Shown here: positions 55,630 through 64,000 of the stretch, piece by piece | Layout: the number at the start of each line of letters is the position of its first letter | How positions within the stretch are numbered: the first letter of the stretch is position 1 | NCBI RefSeq assembly: GCF_005405925.1 | Contig: NZ_BJHV01000001.1 | Coordinates: 682,001 to 746,000 of the forward strand | Origin: Streptomyces antimycoticus | GTDB lineage: Bacteria > Actinomycetota > Actinomycetes > Streptomycetales > Streptomycetaceae | Reading direction: 5' to 3' | Length of the DNA stretch: 64,000 nucleotides | Position numbers and translations under genes: made by a program | Notes under the pieces: generated by a model | Databases searched by the model: none | Told to the model about the DNA's origin: nothing | What the model saw: only the letters and a program-made list of their open reading frames with translations

Positions 55630-56577
55630 AACCTCTCCCTGCAGCAGCTCCGCGGCTTCGTGGCGGTGGCGGAGGAGCAGCACTTCGGCCGCGCCGCCGC
55701 GCGCCTGAACATGACCCAGCCCCCGCTGACCCGTCAGATCCAGGCCCTGGAACGCGCCCTGGACGTCGTCCTGTTCGAGCGCACCGGGCGGGGCGCCCGG
55801 ATCACCGCCGCGGGCCAGGTCTTCCTCGACCACTGCCACCGGGTCCTGGCCCTGCTGGACGCCGCGCCGACCGCCACCCGTCGCGCCGCCGACGGCCGCG
55901 CCGGCACCCTGCGGCTCGCCTTCACCGCGATCGGCGCGTACGCCATCCTGGCCGACGTCCTGGACCTGGTGCATCGCCACCTCCCCGACGTCACCGTCGA
56001 ACTGACCGAACTGGTCAGCCCCGACCAGTTCGCCGCCCTCTCGGAGCTGCGCATCGACCTGGGTCTGGTGCGGCCGCCCATCCCCGAGGGGTACGCGTCG
56101 CTGCTGGTCCACTCCGAGGATCTGGTCCTCGCGGTCCCCGCCGGCCACCCGCTGGCCCATGCCGGCGACGACGCCCCCGTCGCCCTGACCGATGTGGCAG
56201 ATGACTACATCGGGTACAGCCCCGAGGGCTCCCGCTATCTGCACGACATCTGCGCCGCCATGATCGGCGTGGACCGCTATGCCGTCAGCCAGTTGACCTC
56301 CCAGGTCCCCACCATGCTCGCGCTGGTCCGCGCGGGCCTGGGCTGCGCCCTGATACCCCGCTCGATCATGACCATGGGCGTCCACGGCGTCCGCTACCGC
56401 GAACTGGCCCCCGCCGACGCTCACTCCGTCACCCTCCACGCCTGCTGGAGCCCCGACAGCCCCAACCCGGCCCTCCAGCGGCTGGTGGACGTCCTCGCCC
56501 GGGAGCGCCTGGGGAGCGGCGCCGTGACGCATGAGTCCAAAGGTGGCTGTGAGATAGGCCATACGCGGCCGAAGTAG
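55627..56577 (+). CDS. LysR-family transcriptional regulator
   Basis: A 316-residue LysR regulator: N-terminal HTH (LSLQQLRGFVAVAEEQHFGRAA, then MTQPPLTRQIQALE) and a C-terminal inducer-binding domain. ATG 55627 gives the canonical start; an upstream GTG frame to 55582 is less likely. Divergent from the 2-hydroxyacid dehydrogenase/enolase/ABC operon, which it most likely activates in response to the imported acid or an intermediate. Confidence 0.9.
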   Translation: MNLSLQQLRGFVAVAEEQHFGRAAARLNMTQPPLTRQIQALERALDVVLFERTGRGARITAAGQVFLDHCHRVLALLDAAPTATRRAADGRAGTLRLAFTAIGAYAILADVLDLVHRHLPDVTVELTELVSPDQFAALSELRIDLGLVRPPIPEGYASLLVHSEDLVLAVPAGHPLAHAGDDAPVALTDVADDYIGYSPEGSRYLHDICAAMIGVDRYAVSQLTSQVPTMLALVRAGLGCALIPRSIMTMGVHGVRYRELAPADAHSVTLHACWSPDSPNPALQRLVDVLARERLGSGAVTHESKGGCEIGHTRPK

Positions 56578-56703
56578 CGGCTCAAAGACGTATAAACAAC
56601 CGCTGCGCCATTGAGCACAGACCCTTCGCGGTCCGTATTCGCCGGTGCAAGCACGGGCAGACACTGCTCCGCACAACGACCGGCGTCCCCGCCAGGAGGC
56701 TCT

Positions 56704-57522
56704 ATGCGATCCCGGTACTTCGTGACAGGTACCTCCCTCCTCATAGGTTCCGTGGTGGTCACCCTCGGCGTGATCATGTCGCCCGCCCTGACGGGTGTGC
56801 AGCAGGAGAACCAGACGAACCTGGCGAAGACGAACTCGACGCAGTACGGACCGCTCACCGGGGCCGACAAGGAGTTCGTGGTCAAGGTCCGGCTCGCCGG
56901 ACTGTGGGAGTACCCCGTCGGTGAGCTGGCCCTCAAGAAGGGCACCACGGCGGCGGTGAAGACAGCCGGTGAACATCTCATCGTGGGGCATGCGCAACTG
57001 GACGACGCCTCACGGGACATCGCGCCCAAACTCGGCATCACCCTGCCCAACAAGCCCACGCCGCAGCAGCAGGGCTTCCTGGACACCCTCACGGCGGCCA
57101 CGGGCAAGGACTTCGACAGCCAGATGGCCCAGATCCTGCGCATCACCCACGGCCAGATCTTCAGCTCCATCGCCAAGATCCGGGCGACCAGCAAGAACAC
57201 CCTGGTGCGCCAGCTCGCCACCCAGGCCAACAACACGGTGCTGGACCACATCACGCAGATGGAGAACACCGGGATGGTCGACTACGAGCGGCTTCCCGCC
57301 CAGATCACCGAAACTCCGACCCAGGGCCCGGACTTCACCAAGCCGGTGATGCCCAAGCCCGGGGAGCCGATGGTGGTCCTGAAGAAACCGGCCTCGCTCG
57401 AGGGCAAGGGCGAACCGCCCACACCGTCCCCGCCCGCCCCGGTCGACGACGCCCCGGGCTCCTCGGCCTCCCCGACCACTCCGGGCGCCGCCGTCTCCCC
57501 CTCCGCACCCGCCGTTCGGTAA
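56704..57522 (+). CDS. DUF4142 secreted/membrane-anchored protein
   Basis: A 272-residue protein with an N-terminal hydrophobic segment (LLIGSVVVTLGVIM) and a DUF4142 ferritin-like helical domain (~50-200: DKEFVVKVRLAGLWEYPVGE, AAVKTAGEHLIVGHAQLDDA, VLDHITQMENTGMVDYE), then a Pro/Ser-rich tail. ATG 56704 has AGGAGG upstream. The function of the family is unknown; members are secreted and often stress-linked. It stands alone. Confidence 0.85.
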   Translation: MRSRYFVTGTSLLIGSVVVTLGVIMSPALTGVQQENQTNLAKTNSTQYGPLTGADKEFVVKVRLAGLWEYPVGELALKKGTTAAVKTAGEHLIVGHAQLDDASRDIAPKLGITLPNKPTPQQQGFLDTLTAATGKDFDSQMAQILRITHGQIFSSIAKIRATSKNTLVRQLATQANNTVLDHITQMENTGMVDYERLPAQITETPTQGPDFTKPVMPKPGEPMVVLKKPASLEGKGEPPTPSPPAPVDDAPGSSASPTTPGAAVSPSAPAVR

Positions 57523-57611
57523 CACACCGTCAGGACAGCGCAGACAAGCCGGGTGAAACGCGGGCGGTTTCCGCCACATCGGTACCGTCAAATCTCGCCA
57601 GCCTGAGCGGC

Positions 57612-57657
57612 ACAGGGGTGCGAAACGACCCTGGGAGAGCCTCGTGGGCACCCCTGT
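57612..57657. other. inverted repeat in 500-bp non-coding spacer
   Basis: ACAGGGGTGC (57612-57621) is repeated inverted at 57648-57657 with 26 bases between. The spacer 57523-58022 has no convincing gene; a 69-codon frame at 57745-57954 lacks a ribosome site. The segment could be a structured leader or regulatory site for the roadblock cluster, but no known riboswitch family is recognisable. Confidence 0.4.
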
Positions 57658-58022
57658 CGGGCACCGCGCCGCGTTCCGGCTCCCTGCGCATGCGTACTCG
57701 ACCATCGCACGACCGTCTACTGACCCATCCACCACGCCTGCAATGTGACGGTGGAATATGCGCCCGCCCGTCTGTGGCCCGGTGGGCCCGAAGCCGCTAT
57801 GAATCCATACAGAGGACCGGTGACCTTGCCCGGCGTGGCACCGACAGGGGCTGCCGAGGCGTACGGGGCCCATGGGACGGCGGACCCTACTACACACTCC
57901 CCACCATTTCCGAGCATTACCGGATTTAACCCCCAACTGCTGAACCCTGCGTAACCTCTCCGTCACTGGCGAAGCGCCCCGGTGGGCGCCCGCCACGGGC
58001 GACGCAGGGAAGGGGAGGCCGC

Positions 58023-58457
58023 ATGCCCGGAATCGACGAGTGCTTGCTGGAAGCGATGACCGTGAACGGCGCGCGCGGAGCCGCCGTGATCGAGTGGACC
58101 AGCGGACTCGCACTCGGCATGGTCGGCGAGGTCCGCGACGAGGACCCCGAGGCCACGGCGGCGGAGACGGCGGAGCTGGCCCGGATGGCCGCCGAGCAGC
58201 GGGCGTTCGCCGCGCTGGGCCCCGGCGGCACGAAAAGCGACGCCGAGAGCGGCGCGGACGGGGACGATACGGGCGGGGAGCCCGCCGTCGAGGACGTCAT
58301 CGTCACCACCCGCACCTGCTACCACCTGCTGCGCTTCGTCGACACGGCCTTCGACAGCGGCGTCTTCTTCTATCTCTGGCTCGACCGCCGGGAGGGGAAT
58401 CTGGCGCTCGCCCGGATGCGGCTGCGCGATATGTGCGGGCGTCTGGCGCTGATATGA
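58023..58457 (+). CDS. roadblock/LC7-like protein
   Basis: A 144-residue protein with weak roadblock/LC7 character: a start like MPGIDECLLEAMTVNGARGAAVIEW, an acidic, probably disordered insert (residues ~75-95), and a C-terminal part (IVTTRTCYHLLRFV, FFYLWLDRREGNLALARMRL) that parallels the more canonical roadblock protein at 59850-60224. The latter similarity suggests duplication. It overlaps the next gene by 4 bp (ATGA). Such proteins often regulate small Ras-like GTPases; none is adjacent. Confidence 0.65.
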   Translation: MPGIDECLLEAMTVNGARGAAVIEWTSGLALGMVGEVRDEDPEATAAETAELARMAAEQRAFAALGPGGTKSDAESGADGDDTGGEPAVEDVIVTTRTCYHLLRFVDTAFDSGVFFYLWLDRREGNLALARMRLRDMCGRLALI

Positions 58458-59289
58458 GCATGCCCCGCAGGGCCGGTGGGCGAGCCGGCCACACGCCCAG
58501 CCTCACCGGGCTCGCCGCCGAGCGGGCCAGCGGCGCCCTGCTGTGCGACGCGGGCACCGTCTATCTCCGGGACGGCCAGGTGGTGCACGCCGAAAGCCCC
58601 GTGGCCCCCGGGATCGAGGTGCTGCTCACCACCGGGGGCGGCTGAGCGCCGACAGCTGGCGGGAGGCGGTGGGCCGGACGGGCCCGGACGGCGGGGTCGG
58701 GCGGTTCCTCGTCGACAGCGGCCGGCTGTCGGACGCGGAGCTGGAGATCTGCCATCTGGGCGCGCTGTTCGACGCGGCGTACTTCGCCCTCGGGCACGGC
58801 AGCGGCCCCCGCGGCTTCCAGCGGGGCGCGGCCCACTGGCTCGGACCGGTGCGCGCGGTGGGCGCGGTCGCCGTCGAGCGCGAGACCCGGCGCCGCGGCA
58901 AACTGCTGGACTCCCTGTGGCCGTATCCGCAAGTGGACACCGAGCCGGTGGTGCTCCGCCGCCCCGACGGCCGCGCCCCTGCCGTGACCTCCCGTCAGCG
59001 CGCGGTGCTGGCGCTGGCCGACGGGGTGCGCACCCCCGCCCGTATCGCGCGGGAGCTGGGCCGTCCCGCCTTCCACACGCTGATCGACATACGGCGGCTG
59101 GCGGCGGCGGGGCATATCGCCACACCACGGCCCGCCCGTCCCGGACCTCCGGGCCGCCCCGATCCGCCCGGCCGGTCCGGCGCCTGCGCGCCGCCCGCCC
59201 CGGACCGCGGTCCCGCCGCGGCCGCCTTCACCGACCCCGATATCGACCTGCTGCGCCGGCTCCGCGACGCCTTGGAGGCAACGCTGTGA
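58454..59289 (+). pseudogene. DUF4388/PATAN-like signalling protein, frameshifted
   Basis: ATG 58454 opens SLTGLAAERASGALLCDAGT and VYLRDGQVVHAESPVAPGIE, typical of DUF4388 (PATAN) domains, then stops early at TTGGG. The second frame continues RLSADSWREAVGRTGPDGGV, then GRLSDAELEICHLGALFDAA and a winged-helix-like end (ALADGVRTPARIARELGRPA) up to 59289. One extra G in the G5 run at 58634-58638 makes a single protein of ~278 residues. It sits between roadblock genes, as DUF4388 proteins commonly do. Confidence 0.65.
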
Positions 59290-59326
59290 TTCCCCCGACC
59301 GACCCGCCCGCCCCGTGCGCGGCGTC

Positions 59327-59764
59327 ATGAGACGCAGCCTGCGGCAGCGCACGGAGCGGAAGTGGCTGCTGGCCGCCGAGCCCGACGTGCTGGAGGAGCT
59401 GCGCCGGCTGCGGGCCCGGGTTACCCATGTGACCGGCGCCCTCGCCGCCACCAGCGACGGCGTGGTGCTGGCGCATGACACGGCCGTCGAGGCCGAGGGC
59501 GTGGCGGCGCTGACCGCCGCGGCCCTCGGGGTGGCGCAGTCGCTGGCGGGCGCCACCGGGCGGGGCGCCTTCCGTGAGCTGCTGGTCCGTGGCGAGGACG
59601 GCTATGTGGCCACCTATGCCGCGGGTTCCACGGCCGTACTGACCGTGCTGGCCGGTGACCGCACCAACGTCGGCCGCCTCCATATGGAGGCCCGCCGCTC
59701 GGGCGCCCGTCTCGCCGATCTGGTGAGCGTCGCCCTCAGCAGGGCCGAGCAGCCGCAGCCCTGA
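59327..59764 (+). CDS. roadblock/LC7 domain protein
   Basis: A 145-residue protein: a basic N-terminal helix (residues 1-35), then a roadblock/LC7 domain with the sequence VTGALAATSDGVVLAHDTAV, FRELLVRGEDGYVATYAAGS and VLTVLAGDRTNVGRLHMEAR. This is the MglB-like fold that dimerises and may act as a GTPase-activating or scaffold protein. The ATG at 59327 is used; GTG 59315 is possible. Third member of the local cluster. Confidence 0.75.
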   Translation: MRRSLRQRTERKWLLAAEPDVLEELRRLRARVTHVTGALAATSDGVVLAHDTAVEAEGVAALTAAALGVAQSLAGATGRGAFRELLVRGEDGYVATYAAGSTAVLTVLAGDRTNVGRLHMEARRSGARLADLVSVALSRAEQPQP

Positions 59765-59849
59765 CCACCACGACCTTCCCCCGCACGGCGCGTCACCCGC
59801 GCCGGCACCCGACCGGACATCAATGACATCGAAAGGAACAGCCACGATC

Positions 59850-60224
59850 ATGGCGAACACCCAGACCGCGCTCAAAGAGGCGATGACGTCCATCGAGGGC
59901 GCCCTCGGCGCCGCGCTGGTCGACTACTCCAGCGGGATGGCCCTCGGCACCGTGGGCGGCGGAAAAGAACTCGACCTGACGGTGGCGGCCGCGGGCAACA
60001 CCGATGTGGTGCGCGCCAAGGTGCGGACCATGGAACAGCTCGGTCTGCAGGACTCCATCGAGGACATCCTCATCACCCTCGGCAGCCAGTACCACCTGAT
60101 CCGGCTGCTGAAGGGCCGGGACAGCCAGGGCCTCTTCCTCTATCTGGCGCTGGACAAGAACCGGGCCAATCTGGCGATGGCACGGCACCAGCTGCGCAAG
60201 ATCGAGGCGGAGCTGGAGATCTGA
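59850..60224 (+). CDS. roadblock/LC7 family protein
   Basis: A 124-residue roadblock-type protein ([20 protein letters not shown], then [20 protein letters not shown], ending [20 protein letters not shown]). ATG 59850 gives [12 protein letters not shown]; an ATG at 59823 adds nine residues, and AAAGGAA lies between them. The last gene of the cluster, followed by a strong bidirectional terminator. It resembles the first gene of the cluster in its C-terminal half. Confidence 0.75.
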   Translation: MANTQTALKEAMTSIEGALGAALVDYSSGMALGTVGGGKELDLTVAAAGNTDVVRAKVRTMEQLGLQDSIEDILITLGSQYHLIRLLKGRDSQGLFLYLALDKNRANLAMARHQLRKIEAELEI

Positions 60225-60255
60225 GGTCCGGGCCGTACGGCCCCCGATACGGGCG

Positions 60256-60286
60256 CGGCGGGGCCGCTCGACGAGCGGCCCCGCCG
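60256..60286. terminator. bidirectional hairpin terminator
   Basis: CGGCGGGGCCGCTCG-A-CGAGCGGCCCCGCCG is a perfect 15-bp inverted repeat between the convergent roadblock and glucarate dehydratase genes. It would end both transcripts. Confidence 0.85.
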
Positions 60287-60324
60287 TCTGACCGGCCCGG
60301 TCGGCATGCGCGGGGCCACCGCAC

Positions 60325-61652
60325 TCAACGCACCAGGCAGGGACGCTTGTTGTCGAAGGTCCAGCCCGGAATGAGCGAGCGCATGCCGACCGCGTCGTCC
60401 CGTGCCCCCAGCGCCTTCTCCTGGTAGAGGGCGTGGGCGGCGAGGAGCCGGTCGCGGTCGAGCCGGATCCCGAGCCCGGGGCATCCGGGATGGCGATCTC
60501 ACCGCCGGTGATCCGTGGCGGCTCGACGGTGAGCCGCTCCAGTCCCTCCTGCCAGATCCAGTGGGTGTCCAGGGCGTTGTACTCGCCCGGGGCGGCGGCT
60601 CCGCAGTGGGCCACCATCGCCAGAGAGATGTCGAAGTGGTTGTTGGAGTGACATCCCCAGGTCAGGCCCATCTCATGGCAGAGCTGGGCCACCCGTACCG
60701 ACCCCTGCATGGTCCAGAAGTGGGGGTCGGCCAGCGGGATGGAGACGGACTGCAGCGCCAGTGCGTGGGTCATCTGCCGCCAGTCCGTGGCGATCATGTT
60801 GGTCGCGGTGGGCAGTCCGGTGGCGCGCCGGAACTCCGCCAGGATCTCCCGGCCCGAGTAGCCGTCCTCGGCCCCGCAGGGGTCCTCGGCGTAGGCGAGC
60901 GTGCCGAGCAGCGGCCGGCACAGCTCGATCGCCTCGCGCAGCGACCAGGCGCCGTTGGGGTCGAGGGTGATACGGGCGTCGGGGAACCGCTCCTTGAGCG
61001 CCCGTACCGCCTTGACCTCCTCGTTTCCCTCCAGGACGCCGCCCTTGAGCTTGAAGTCCTTGAAGCCGTAGAGGTCGTAGGTGGCCTCGGCCTGGCGGAC
61101 GATCGCCTCGGGGGTCAGCGCCTCCTCGTGGCGGATGCGGTACCACTGCGCTTCCGCGCCGGGTTCGCGGACGTACTCCAGGTCGGTCCGGTCGGGGTCG
61201 CCGACGTAGAACAGATAGCCCAGGACTCGTACCGCGTCCCGCTGCTGTCCGTCGCCCAGGAGCGCGGCCACGGGCACCTCCAGATGCTGGCCCAACAGGT
61301 CCAGCAGGGCCGACTCGACGGCGGTGACGGCGTGCACAGTGGTGCGCAGATCGAAGGTCTGGGTGCCCCGGCCCCCCGCGTCGCGGTCGCCGAACCGCCG
61401 TCCGATCTCGCCCAGCACCCGCTTGTAGTCGCCCACCCGCGCCCCGACGACGAGGGATTCGGCGTCGCGCAGCGTCTGGGTGATCTTCTCACCGCCGGGG
61501 ACCTCGCCCAGCCCGGTACGGCCCTCGGAGTCCTCGAGAACGACCACGTTGCGGGTGAAGTAGGGGCCGTGGGCGCCGGAGAGGTTCAGCTCCATGCTGT
61601 CCCGGCCGGCGACCGGATAGACGGCGAACGAGGTGACGGTCGGCTGGCTCAT
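60325..61652 (-). CDS. gudD: glucarate dehydratase, 3' frameshift
   Basis: An enolase-superfamily enzyme converting D-glucarate (or L-idarate) to 5-keto-4-deoxyglucarate. Seen: FKLKGG lysines, metal ligands in LDPNGAW and [15 protein letters not shown], and the catalytic-His region [17 protein letters not shown] 61652 has AAGGACG upstream. After IPDAPG the frame is lost; one extra base at 60475-60481 restores [20 protein letters not shown] and the family's normal end [12 protein letters not shown], stopping at 60325. Without it the frame runs to 59820 as nonsense. Third gene of the aldarate operon. Confidence 0.87.
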
Positions 61653-61719
61653 CGTGGCGTCCTTGGGTCGGTGTCGGAGGGGTCGCACAGGGAGGGTTCA
61701 GACGTTGCACAGGGAGGGT

Positions 61720-63042
61720 TCAGACAATGGCCTCGATGGCCAGCACGCCGCCGAGACCGAGGACCGCGAGCACGGTGGTGTAGGTGGTGCGCGCCTTGAT
61801 GGCGTCGATGACGGAGAGGTTGAAGTACTCCTTGAACATCCAGAAGCCGGGGTCGTTCACATGGCTGAAGGCGATCGATCCGCAGGAGACGGCGAGGACC
61901 ATCAGCTCGGGGTGGACTCCGCTGTTCTCCAGGAGCGGCTGCACCACACCGGCGGCGGTGACCACGGCGACCGTAGCCGATCCGAGCGCCACCCGCAGGA
62001 CGACGGCGATGAGCCAGGCGAGGATGATCGGCGAGATGGACCAGTCGTCCGTGAGGTCCTTGATGTAGTCGGAGATCCCGCCCTCGACCAGGACCTCCTT
62101 GAAGGCGCCGCCGGCCCCGATGACCAGCAGGATCATCGCCATCGCCTGGGCCGCCGAGTTGCAGGAGGCGCTGACCTCGGCCAGGCTCCGGCCGATCCGG
62201 GGGCCGAACGCCCACACCGCCAGCAGCAGGGTCAGCAGCAGGGCGATCGGCGCGGAGCCGATGAAGGTGATGATGTGCAGGGCGGCGCTGTCGCCGGACA
62301 CGGCCATGTCGGTCACCGCGGCACCGGCGATCAGCACCACCGGGACCAGGGCCACCGACAGCGACCAGCCGAGACCCGGCATCTCCTCCTCGGTGAAGGT
62401 GCGCTCGCTGACCAGCCCCTTGGGGATCTCGGGGTCCATCCGCCGGACGAACGGAAGCCGCGGCCACACCAGGGCGATCAGCGCACCGGCCGGAACGGCG
62501 ATGAACAGCCCGTAGAACAGGGTCAGGCCGACGGAGGCGTGGAAGGTCGAGGCCACCGCGGTGGGCCCGGGGTGCGGCGGCAGAAAGCTGTGCATGGTCG
62601 ACAGGGCGATCGACATCGGAAGCCCGACCCACAGCAGGTTCTTCCGGGTGACCCGGACGATGGTGAACGCCACCGGCACGATGATGACGAAGGCGACCTC
62701 GTAGAACATGGTCACGCCGATGAGCATGGCGGTGACCACCATCGCCACCTGGACCCAGCGCAGTCCGAAGGTGTCGATGAGGGTGTTGGCTATCCGCTGG
62801 GCCGCGCCGCAGTCGCCCATGACCCGGCCGACCATGGCGCCGAGACCGACGACGAGCATGGTGTCGCCGATCTGGCCCCCGACGCCCTCTCCGAGGACAT
62901 CGGGGATCTTCTCCACCTCGACCCCCTGCACCAGCGCGACGCCGACGGCCACGAGGAGGAGGGCGATGAAGCCGTTGAGCTTCAGCTTGGTCATGAGGAA
63001 CAGCAGGATCACCACGCTGATTCCGACGACGACGAGAGGCAT
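61720..63042 (-). CDS. GntP-family gluconate/aldarate:H+ symporter
   Basis: A 440-residue permease with about 12-14 hydrophobic segments and GntP signatures: MFYEVAFVIIVPVAF, FLPPHPGPTAVA, ILLVIGAGGAFK, and SHVNDPGFWMFKEYF. It imports gluconate or, given both neighbours, more likely glucarate/galactarate with protons. ATG 63042 has AAAGGGG upstream; the open frame to 63168 includes promoter DNA. The glucarate dehydratase start lies 67 bp downstream. Confidence 0.9.
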   Translation of the reverse strand: MPLVVVGISVVILLFLMTKLKLNGFIALLLVAVGVALVQGVEVEKIPDVLGEGVGGQIGDTMLVVGLGAMVGRVMGDCGAAQRIANTLIDTFGLRWVQVAMVVTAMLIGVTMFYEVAFVIIVPVAFTIVRVTRKNLLWVGLPMSIALSTMHSFLPPHPGPTAVASTFHASVGLTLFYGLFIAVPAGALIALVWPRLPFVRRMDPEIPKGLVSERTFTEEEMPGLGWSLSVALVPVVLIAGAAVTDMAVSGDSAALHIITFIGSAPIALLLTLLLAVWAFGPRIGRSLAEVSASCNSAAQAMAMILLVIGAGGAFKEVLVEGGISDYIKDLTDDWSISPIILAWLIAVVLRVALGSATVAVVTAAGVVQPLLENSGVHPELMVLAVSCGSIAFSHVNDPGFWMFKEYFNLSVIDAIKARTTYTTVLAVLGLGGVLAIEAIV

Positions 63043-63127
63043 GTCTTCAGTTCCCCTTTGAACTGCGGCCGGTGAGCTGGAGGCTCGAGCGGATCGCCAC
63101 ACGGGCCAAGGAGTCCACGTACATGCA

Positions 63128-63151
63128 CTCCGTCTATATATGAAGATGGAG
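63128..63151. promoter_or_regulatory. operator-like inverted repeat with TATATA core
   Basis: CTCCGTCT-ATATATGA-AGATGGAG is an 8-bp inverted repeat with one mismatch, around an AT-rich core, in the 181-bp spacer between the enolase-type dehydratase stop and the GntP start. It probably carries the promoter and operator of gntP-gudD. Confidence 0.5.
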
Positions 63152-63223
63152 GCTAGAGGGGTGAACACCGCTGGTCAATGGGTGTGCCCGTGGATTCGCG
63201 ATCGGCGCCGGTGCGAACCGGAC

Positions 63224-64000
63224 TTACCGGGCGCCGAATTCGGCCTTGGCGCCCGTCCAGGCGCGAGCCTGCTCGCTGAGGGTGATGCCGAGGCCGGGCC
63301 GTGCGGACACCCGCATCCGGCCGTCGCTGATCTGCAGCCGCTCGTTGAACAGCGGCTCCAGCCAGTCGAAATGCTCCACCCATGGCTCATGCGGATAGGC
63401 GGCCGCGAGATGGAGGTGGATCTCCATCGCGAAGTGCGGGGCGAGTTGCAGATGGTGCTGCTCGGCGAGGGTGGCCAGCTTGAGGAACTGGGTGATGCCA
63501 CCGATGCGCGGTGCGTCGGGCTGAATGATGTCCGCCGCGTTGTGGCGTATCAGCTCCCAGTGTTCGGCGACGCTGGCCAGCATCTCCCCGGTGGCCACGG
63601 GGGTGTCCAGCGAGGCGGCGAGGGCCGCGTGGCCCGGTGCGTCATAGGCGTCCAGCGGCTCCTCGATCCAGACCAGGCCGAACTCCTCGAAGGCGCGCCC
63701 CATGCGCTGTGCGGTGGGCCGGTCCCACTGCTGATTGGCGTCGACCATCAGCGGCACATCGTCGCCCAGGTGCTCCCGTACGGCGGTCAGCCGGCGCAGG
63801 TCCTCCTTGCCGTCCGGCTGCCCCACCTTGATCTTGATACCGCCGATTCCGCTGGCCAGGGAGGCCGTCGCATTCTCCAGAACCTGCTCGGTCGGCGTGT
63901 GCAGAAAGCCGCCCGAGGTGTTGTAGCAGCGGACGGTGTCGCGGTGTGCGCCCAGCAGCTTGGCCAGCGGCAGCCCGGCCCGCTTGGCCTTGAGGTCCCA
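63224..64000 (-). CDS. L-talarate/galactarate dehydratase-like enolase (5' end outside window)
   Basis: The C-terminal ~258 codons of a mandelate-racemase-group enolase. Codons are open to the window edge, beginning WDLKAKRAGLPLAKLLGAHR. Key residues: KIKVG lysines, metal ligands in MVDANQQW and VWIEEPLDAYD, ATGEML, and the Lys-His-group histidine in LAPHFAMEIHLHL. The YNTSGGFLHTP segment is typical of talarate/galactarate dehydratases. It likely produces the same keto-deoxy acid pool as the glucarate dehydratase two genes downstream. The true start is beyond base 64000. Confidence 0.82.
   Translation of the reverse strand, partial: WDLKAKRAGLPLAKLLGAHRDTVRCYNTSGGFLHTPTEQVLENATASLASGIGGIKIKVGQPDGKEDLRRLTAVREHLGDDVPLMVDANQQWDRPTAQRMGRAFEEFGLVWIEEPLDAYDAPGHAALAASLDTPVATGEMLASVAEHWELIRHNAADIIQPDAPRIGGITQFLKLATLAEQHHLQLAPHFAMEIHLHLAAAYPHEPWVEHFDWLEPLFNERLQISDGRMRVSARPGLGITLSEQARAWTGAKAEFGAR

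Noticed and set aside
57612..57660. Possible riboswitch (GGGAGAGCC segment resembles part of a glycine aptamer)
   Set aside because: The rest of the conserved glycine-riboswitch core is absent and the downstream genes are not glycine-related.
57745..57954. Possible 69-residue small protein in the 500-bp spacer
   Set aside because: No ribosome site, weak codon bias and no recognisable motif.
61633..63075. 480-codon Asp/His/Gly-rich plus-strand frame
   Set aside because: Antisense shadow of GntP; composition mirrors the hydrophobic codons of the permease.

Overview
The window is very GC-rich. Its genes have G/C-biased third positions, frequent GTG/TTG starts, 4-bp start/stop overlaps and a few rare TTA (bldA-type) codons. 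Together with a spore-associated-protein-like secreted protein, a Streptomyces-type secreted cholesterol oxidase, LysR/TetR/PucR regulators and sugar ABC importers without their own ATPase, this points to the chromosome of a Streptomyces species, in an accessory/metabolic region rather than the conserved core. No tRNA, rRNA, CRISPR array or phage module was seen.

Layout. 1-9.7 kb: the 3' part of a UvrA-like ABC ATPase, convergent with an ascorbate-type PTS (EIIC, fused EIIA-EIIB) preceded by an MFS gene; a CGNR zinc-finger regulator divergent from it across a GTTAC/GTAAC operator; an acetate-type Na+/solute symporter with its DUF485 partner; a PucR regulator. 9.9-13.4 kb: arginyl-tRNA synthetase, a SapA-like secreted protein, and a secreted AA10 lytic polysaccharide monooxygenase. 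13.3-21.6 kb: the most striking locus, a tightly coupled six-gene operon (HisC-like aminotransferase, trans-polyprenyl diphosphate synthase, UbiA prenyltransferase, squalene-cyclase-fold protein without the DXDD acid motif, squalene-epoxidase-like flavoprotein, TauD-type dioxygenase) divergent from a LysR gene with a palindromic T-N11-A box. It reads as an unassigned (mero)terpenoid pathway. 21.7-28.5 kb: sulfotransferase, secreted EEP hydrolase, MFS exporter, MscS channel and a NarL-type two-component system. 28.66-30.11 kb: a complete IS701-family element with CTAA target duplications, inserted upstream of the histidine kinase. 30.3-32.5 kb: a methyltransferase and a graspetide-type RiPP pair (precursor tgmA, ATP-grasp ligase tgmB) with no PIMT-type methyltransferase (tgmC) in view.

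32.7-44 kb: GH15 trehalase/glucoamylase-like enzyme, SseB-DUF1266 protein, cholesterol oxidase, pyruvate carboxylase, a 5'-truncated TetR remnant joined to an MFS gene, and an autoregulated TetR. 44.2-49.3 kb: secreted polysaccharide lyase, stand-alone FhaA-N domain protein, GH92 mannosidase and a beta-helix protein. 49.4-56.6 kb: a LysR-controlled catabolic operon (2-hydroxyacid dehydrogenase, enolase-superfamily enzyme, binding protein, two permeases, TIM-barrel isomerase). 56.7-60.2 kb: DUF4142 protein and a cluster of roadblock/LC7 and DUF4388 proteins without a visible GTPase. 60.3-64.0 kb: an aldaric-acid operon (talarate/galactarate-type dehydratase running off the window, GntP permease, glucarate dehydratase).

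Quality note. At least six genes are broken by the apparent loss of exactly one base in a short G/C homopolymer (LPMO, lyase, GH92 leader, beta-helix, DUF4388, glucarate dehydratase); the ulaA 3' end fits the same pattern and the MFS/TetR junction could. This regularity suggests base-calling undercounts more than real pseudogenes. Coordinates given for these genes span the repaired gene.
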